Assembly (NCBI RefSeq): GCF_947507565.1
Contig: NC_089178.1
Location: 3,224,001 to 3,288,000, forward strand
Origin: Oscarella lobularis
Taxonomy: Eukaryota; Porifera; Homoscleromorpha; Homosclerophorida; Oscarellidae
Reading direction: 5' to 3'
DNA length: 64,000 nucleotides
Under the pieces are notes generated by a model. It was given only the letters and a program-made list of their open reading frames with translations, did no database searches and was not told the DNA's origin. Of this stretch, positions 57,901 through 64,000 are shown in pieces. Made by a program: the position numbers and the translations under genes. Within the stretch, counting starts at the first letter, position 1; every line of letters starts with the position of its first letter.

Positions 57901-60900
57901 GAATTGGTATGTGAGCTATCTATTGCAAACGCGCCGCACTCTCTGTCCTTTCACTCCCGATGGTCCCTGCATGCCCATATCTCCTTTGGATCCCTGAAAT
58001 TAGAAAGCGACTCTATAGTGCCGATAAAGACTTATTTCTCATAAACGTACAATCGATCCCGGTGCACCAGGTAATCCCTGTGGACCAGCGTCTCCATTTA
58101 TTCCCTAAGCAAAGTGCAGTCTCACAAACTACATAATTTTTTTTGAAGTCGCGAATCCTACAGCATTTCCCGGTATGCCGCCTGATCCGGATTGACCAGC
58201 AGTTCCGGCAGCACCCTATATTATAAGTAGAAAGCCGCACAAAATATTTAACTAATCTTATAACCTGTGGACCAACTTCACCCGGAGCACCGGGTTCGCC
58301 CGGTTCGCCTGACTCACCCTGTTCAGAAAATCGTTTTAGAGCCAATACACGTAAATGTGTGAAATGAACTAACCGGATTTCCCGGTTCGCCTTGCGATCC
58401 GCGTTCTCCCGGATTACCATCGTCTCCCTAGAAAAAGAAGAGAAAGGTGAGCAAACGTCAATTCGTTGTGTTGCTTTCACTGGACAAACCTTGGGTCCTG
58501 GAGGCCCATACGATCCGGAATCTCCCCTTCTTCCTTGGTGACCCTTTGGAGGAGAGAGGGGGGGGGGGGGGGGGGGGGGAAGCAAGTAGCGATTTTTTTC
58601 ATTTTTTTCGCGTGCTCCTCTGTCTTACTCTGAGTCCTATCGCTCCATCTTCGCCGGCCTCGCCTCCGTCTCCAGCGTCACCCTAAACGCCCGTAGAATT
58701 CAACTGTGAGACATCGCTATCAACTCACCGAATCTCCTTTCGGCCCAGTAATCCCAATGGGACCATCAGGTCCATTCGCTCCTGGTAGTCCAACAGTACC
58801 AGGTGCACCTGGAGGCCCTTGTTCTCCTTGAGCACCCTTGAAGGAATAACACAAGTATTAGCGTGACTACGTCGAATTAGGCAAGTGCTCTCACCACTTG
58901 ACCGTTCCGTCCTATGTCTCCCAAAGGACCTTTAGGGCCTTGATCACCAAGAGGTCCAGGAGGACCCGGTGGACCCGGATAGCCTTGTTCACCCTAGTAA
59001 AAACGTTTCACGCGGAAAAATTCAAGTCGTACCTACGGCAACCTTACCGGAGTTCCCGTGGCACCGTCTTTACCCGACGGACCTCGCTCCCCCTAGTCAA
59101 CCAATAAGAAAAAGCGAGTCATTGTCCTCCTCAAGTTTGCATACCCGAGCACCAGGACGGCCTGGTTCTCCAGAAGCACCTCTTCCACCGGCTGCACCCT
59201 AAAATCCACCAACGTATTTTCAATTTTCTCTTTAGAGTTCGACTATTATCATACTGGTCTGCCAGCAGGGCCTTGGTCACCGGGCAAACCCGTTTCACCG
59301 GGCAAACCCTGATAAAGAATCACGTAAAACGTTTATAGAATTAGAGCACTGCTGCCGACTTACCCGTGAGCCTCTTTCTCCAGTTGAGCCAGACGTTCCA
59401 GGCTGTCCAGGTATACCCTGTGAAAAGATGACCCAGGAAATGCGAATGGAAACGGTTTAGAAAGAATTTTTCGTACCGCTTCACCAAGAGAGCCTTCCTG
59501 TCCCGGCAAACCATCGCGTCCAGGTTCGCCCTGAAAAAAAAAAGATTCCGTCATCTAATGCAAGTGCAGTTTTTTTAGCGCGCTACTCACCCCTTCTCCT
59601 TTGGGACCTGAAAATCCAATCTGTCCTTGGTCACCAGGCACTCCCTAGCAACACGTCAGCATCAGCAAGCAAAAATAAAAATTGATTTACTCTCAGTCCA
59701 GCAAGACCAGTTTCGCCGTCGGCACCAGGTTGACCCTTTCGTCCTTGTCGACCAATGGCTCCTTGAGCCCCTCGAACTCCAGGAGATCCCTAGAGAGAGC
59801 GCTAAAACAAAGCCGCGCAAATTTATCGCGCCGTCGTACGCGTCGTCCTCTGCTTCCATCGTCTCCGTCAAGACCGGAATGTCCCTAAGAAATTAAAATA
59901 TCAAAAAACGCTCGTTCCATTTTTCTAGGAGTCGTTTTCTTGCCTTCAGCCCTTTCTCTCCTGTACGCCCTGGTCTTCCGTCGTAACCTTTTACTCCCTT
60001 TTTAACAAGCAAGGAGTCAAAACATTTTCTTTTCCTTCTTTTGCGGATCTTTACCTTGTGGCCACGATTTCCAGAAAGACCAGGCAATCCCTGACCACCA
60101 GACGCACCTTGCGGGCCTTTGGGACCCTGTTCACCGGGGATTCCAGGTTTTCCAATAGGACCCTTGAAAGAAAAAGAGTCCCACTCGCAAGCTCTACATC
60201 TTTTTCACCAGCGTACCTTTGGACCAGGAGTGCCATCTTTTCCGTTTGGTCCGGCTATACCCCGATCACCCTAAGACAAGCAATAAAACGTAAGACAGCC
60301 GCCAAAGAGATCGATGTGCAGACGAACCAACATCCCTGGCTTTCCCTTATCGCCTTTTTGGCCATCCAAACCGACGACTCCCTGCGCGGTAAGAAAAAAC
60401 GACTTTGTCGTCTGGTTCAATTAGAATTATCGTCGTACGTACCTTAATGCCTTTGACACCCTTATAGCCAATGGGACCCAATTCGCCGCGTTCTCCTCGC
60501 GGCCCCTCTTTTCCTTTTGCGCCCAATAAACCAGGAATGCCCTTGCAACGACGAAAAGAATTAATCATAATACTAAGTGCGTGCGGTTCGTACGTACAGC
60601 TTCGCCGGGAATGCCGCCTCCGCCTTCCGTGCCGGGCGTACCCTTGACAAACGAGATTTACTACAACTTGCTCAAAATGAAAATGTCTTGAAAAACCGTT
60701 GAGCCCGCCGAGCCGTCGTGTCCCGGTTCACCATCCAACCCGTCTTCACCCTACGCGCGCGCAAGAGAGAAAGAGAGCTTCAAAATAACAGAAAAAGTGG
60801 TGCAAAAAAAAGGATTACCGTCTCTCCAGCGGAACCAGCCACTCCTGGAGCTCCTGGAGCACCCTACACAAAGCGCTCCATTGCAACACGCATTCCGGAC

Positions 60901-63896
60901 ACGCAAAACAAGTCTACCTGTTGACCGGTTGGACCCACAAGACCTGGAGGTCCTGGTTGTCCGATTTGACCCTGAACGTAGAAACGTCAACGTGCGTGTT
61001 TGCGTTTTACTTAGAAATTACTGCACCTGTAGTCCGACTTGTCCTGATTTTCCCGGTGGTCCAGGCGTACCCTTTGTAATAAGACTAGGTCAGAAAAAAA
61101 AGTCACATAATCAAAAGCAAAATTACCGGATTTCCCAGTCTTCCTTGTTCGCCTTGAGGCCCAATGTCACCAACTGCACCCTAAATAGATACGTTATTCC
61201 ATTATCCAACAAAAAAGACCTATAGGACGTACTATATCTCCCTGGCGTCCATTGGTTCCGGCTTTGCCGGGTTCTCCCTAACGAAGCAACAAAAGATTCG
61301 ACAGAGAAACTTAAGACCTGTCATCACGCTGACCGACTCGCCACGTGCTCCATCTGATCCGGACTGGCCCTTTTGTCCCGGAGGACCCTGCACAAATCAA
61401 TCTATAGAGAAATGAGCAAAATTCAGAATCGCTCTACCGCTGCCCCTGGCGCGCCTCGTGGTCCGGTTTGCCCCGGATCACCTACAGAACCCTAGAGACA
61501 ATAGAAATGACAAACATAAATATAAATTTCACTACACATGCACAGACCGGTTTTCCTTTTGGGCCAACATCTCCTTGGTGACCAATAGGGCCACTCGGTC
61601 CCTAACAACAAAAACAATAGATTAAAAAAAGCAATCAATATAATCCTTTAGTAACTCACCGGTTTTCCGTCTTGTCCTGGAGGGCCTGTCGCTCCAACAG
61701 GACCTGCTATTCCCTACGTGCATATGAAAATAATAATTATTATTTTTAATCAACCCGCGAGAACTGACCCTGTCGCCTCGAGCGCCCCGTGGGCCTCTTG
61801 CTCCCCCTCTTCCCGGCGTACCCTAGAAATAAATAAATAACAGTGATGCTAAAAAGGAGTGAGGAGAAGAAAGTGAAACAAAAACTGACCGGCTCTCCCG
61901 ATTCGCCTCGTGGTCCAACAAAACCAGGCATGCCTGGATCGCCCTAGAAATGCACTTGAGGTCTCGCGCTAAAGTTCATTAAAAAACTCATATACTGATT
62001 GAGCCAGTCCTTGAACTGGACCCTTCTGAGCAGCTTCAGACACAAATGACCAATCAAGCTATAATCAGAAATAGTAAGAAGAAATGAGACAATGGTTCTA
62101 TTTCATATCTTGCCTTCATTGTGTCTCCCGGTGGACCCATTTCACCAGGAGACCCGGGTCGGCCATCTTCGCCTATCATCCCCTAGAAAAAGTTCACTAA
62201 CAGGAATTTTTTTCTCGATTTATAGCTAACCTTTCTGCCAGGGAGACCGGGACTTCCTGGACGCCCATCTTGACCATCGGCGCCCTAATAATATTTTTAA
62301 AAATTTTTTGACTAATTGTTATTGGCATATTTCGTACAGGATGTCCGGGACGTCCATCTGGGCCTCGAGCTCCAGTCTGTAAAAAGAACTCTAGTAGTAG
62401 CAAACTTGGTGAACCCATTTTTTTTGAATTCTTACGTAGCCCTGAGCTGATTCACCAGTTTCACCCTTTTGACCCTTTTCTCCCTAAAGCACACTTTTTT
62501 CCCCCATGATCGCACACGCATGCTGTTCGCCGAACCTGCGTGATTGGAATCAAGGGCTCCTGAATGACGCCAAACACCTCAGCGTCGTCGATGGGAGGCT
62601 GGAAAAATATTTAGTCACGTGACGTATCGCGCTTTTCTCTACGTACCGGTCCCGGTGGACCGCCCGGCGTTTCTTCGTCGAATTCGCCTTGATCTGGCAA
62701 AGGTCGAATAGGCGGCTCCTGTCGACGCAATCGACGTCGCGGCGTCGAGGACGAAATGACCGGCGCATCCGGGTCGTTGGAAAAGACGAGGTCTTGAAGG
62801 AGACCCTGAAAAGAAAGAAATTCTCGCACGCGCACGAACGATGAGAATTGGGAGAGGGCGGGGAGGGTGGGCCCCTTGCCTTGTAATTGTCGTTGGCGCC
62901 CAACGAACGGCCGATCATGATCGAACCGGTCGTGTCGATCGATTCGTCGGCGCGCGAGAGATCGAGCGTCGTTGCGAGCTCGCCGTCGACGTAGAGAGAG
63001 ACGGTCTTGTCTTTGACGACGAAGGCGAAGCGCACCCATTCGCCGGAAACGAGATTGACGCCGAGAAACGACCGCTCGAGTCCGTTGTAGACGAATAGCG
63101 GGTTTCGGCCGATTTCGACGCGAAGCAACGGCTCGGACGACGACGAATAGACGACGAGAAGGGTGGCGCGCGCGTTCTTTTGCGGCTTCGCCGTCACGAC
63201 GATGGAAAAGTCGCGCGGAAAGCCGTCGGGAAACACGGCGCTCGTTCCGATTGACAAATCGGCGTCGTCCGGCGCGATTTTGTACGCGATCTGATCGCTG
63301 TAGGGAAACGATTCATCGGCGATCGTGATTCCATCCGTTCCCACTGCGCTGAGCAGATCGACGCGCCATTCTAGAGAAAAATTAGACCGTATATATCGAC
63401 CCCGCCCCCGAGCTGCTCTTCTGGTTCGCCAAGACGCGCAACTTTTCGTCTTGCATCGACCAGACAGCGCTTTGTGCCTGTAGCCTGCTTTAGGTCGTCT
63501 GCGCAAACAGACCACTAAGTCATTAGTCGACTATTGTTTCGCACATTATAACGTCGAACAAAGCGCTACTGAGTCTCTTTTTTGCGTTCGAAGATGCGTT
63601 CGTCTAGCTAAGGGCGTCGCTCGTGTGCATAAAGTCGATGTTAGTAGAGCTTTAGAAGGCGTCGGTTTTCTCTCGCGATCATATAATCGAATCTCGTCCA
63701 AAACAATGCCCCCTCGCGTTCCGTTCGTCTCACCTTTGGCATTCGTTTTGCACAGAAGCAGCGCAAAGACTACGACCAGAAAGGTGGGTACACGACCCAG
63801 GAGCGATCTACGAGTGGAGAAAGGAGGGGTCGTCACCAGGTCGACGATGGCACGCGCGTCTTTTTCTCCCCCTTTACCTGTCCATCGTCGCTCCAC
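54947..63896 (-). CDS. Fibrillar collagen alpha chain of V/XI-like architecture (TSPN–minor helix–major helix–COLFI)
   Basis: Minus-strand gene. Exon 1 carries the signal sequence [20 protein letters not shown] after an unusually long n-region (only Met at 63896). Splicing AAAG/GTGAGA to CTCTAG/AATGGCG starts the TSPN domain [20 protein letters not shown], with [20 protein letters not shown] and [21 protein letters not shown] linker and a short minor Gly-X-Y helix (about 62530-62120) end at the non-collagenous [20 protein letters not shown] (about 62060-61990). The major helix follows from [16 protein letters not shown] (about 61945) to about 56000. The C-telopeptide includes [12 protein letters not shown], and COLFI has [53 protein letters not shown], then a last exon [20 protein letters not shown] ending DVCFS, stop 54947. 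This organisation is known for type V/XI collagens. Confidence 0.9.
58558..58579 (+). repeat. G22 homopolymer in a collagen intron
   Basis: Twenty-two consecutive G on the plus strand (C on the transcribed collagen RNA) in an intron of the upstream collagen gene, abutting the exon whose codons end GGTCACCAAGG-like. It may form a G-quadruplex and is prone to sequencing or replication slippage. Confidence 0.9.
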
Positions 63897-64000
63897 GAGC
63901 CGTCTTACTGAGAGGAAAGCACGTCTGTACCCTCTCGTTGCTCACTAGTCAGTCGAAGCGGGAATCCACCGCTCGGGCCAATGCGGAGCTTCGCACGGAC

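Noticed and set aside
46300-63515. Repetitive Gly-X-Y exon array considered as a tandem DNA repeat
   Set aside because: The units are separate collagen exons with their own splice sites and diverged sequence, not a satellite.

Overview
The window is nuclear DNA of an animal with a very compact genome. It holds about eighteen protein-coding genes in 64 kb. Introns are mostly about 35-80 bp with canonical GT/AG ends, gaps between genes are short (39-500 bp), and several gene pairs are head-to-head or tail-to-tail. The gene content (laminin gamma-type chain, two fibrillar collagens with TSPN and COLFI domains, GAPVD1, Polycomb-like, RO60, ZGPAT, YPEL5, NPDC1) is metazoan. The compactness and the TSPN-type fibrillar collagens suggest an early-branching animal, most likely a sponge and perhaps an Oscarella-like homoscleromorph. 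The species assignment is inference.

Layout, left to right. 0-12 kb: YPEL5 (+), then a minus-strand run of an ABCG2-like transporter, a type II PKA regulatory subunit, a FAM194-domain protein (C3orf20/ERICH6-like) and the SLC35E3 nucleotide-sugar-transporter-like gene. 12-24 kb: a long coiled-coil protein (-) head-to-head with a small myristoylated class III cyclase-like protein (+); an unassigned spliced transcription unit near 19 kb; NPDC1-like (-) head-to-head with ZGPAT (+). 24-32 kb (-): RO60, a GDPD phosphodiesterase related to GPCPD1, and GAPVD1. 32-46 kb (+): Polycomb-like (start codon 39 bp from GAPVD1's), a 2070-residue laminin chain, an inverted second copy of the GDPD gene, a small unassigned ORF, a possible small structured RNA, and cathepsin Z. 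46-64 kb (-): two tandem fibrillar collagen genes.

The matrix genes (laminin and two fibrillar collagens) lie within 30 kb. The most unusual item is the laminin chain. It has a gamma-like LN domain and C-terminal tail, but carries both a beta-type domain IV (LF) and a gamma-type domain IV (L4). Other points of note are an inverted pair of CBM20-less GDPD genes plus an intron relic of the same family, an almost promoterless divergent pair, an NPDC1 orthologue in what is probably a nerveless animal, and two collagens of different N-terminal architecture. No CRISPR array, rRNA, confident tRNA or intact transposon was seen. All family assignments rest on reading translated motifs against remembered family features; no database search was run.
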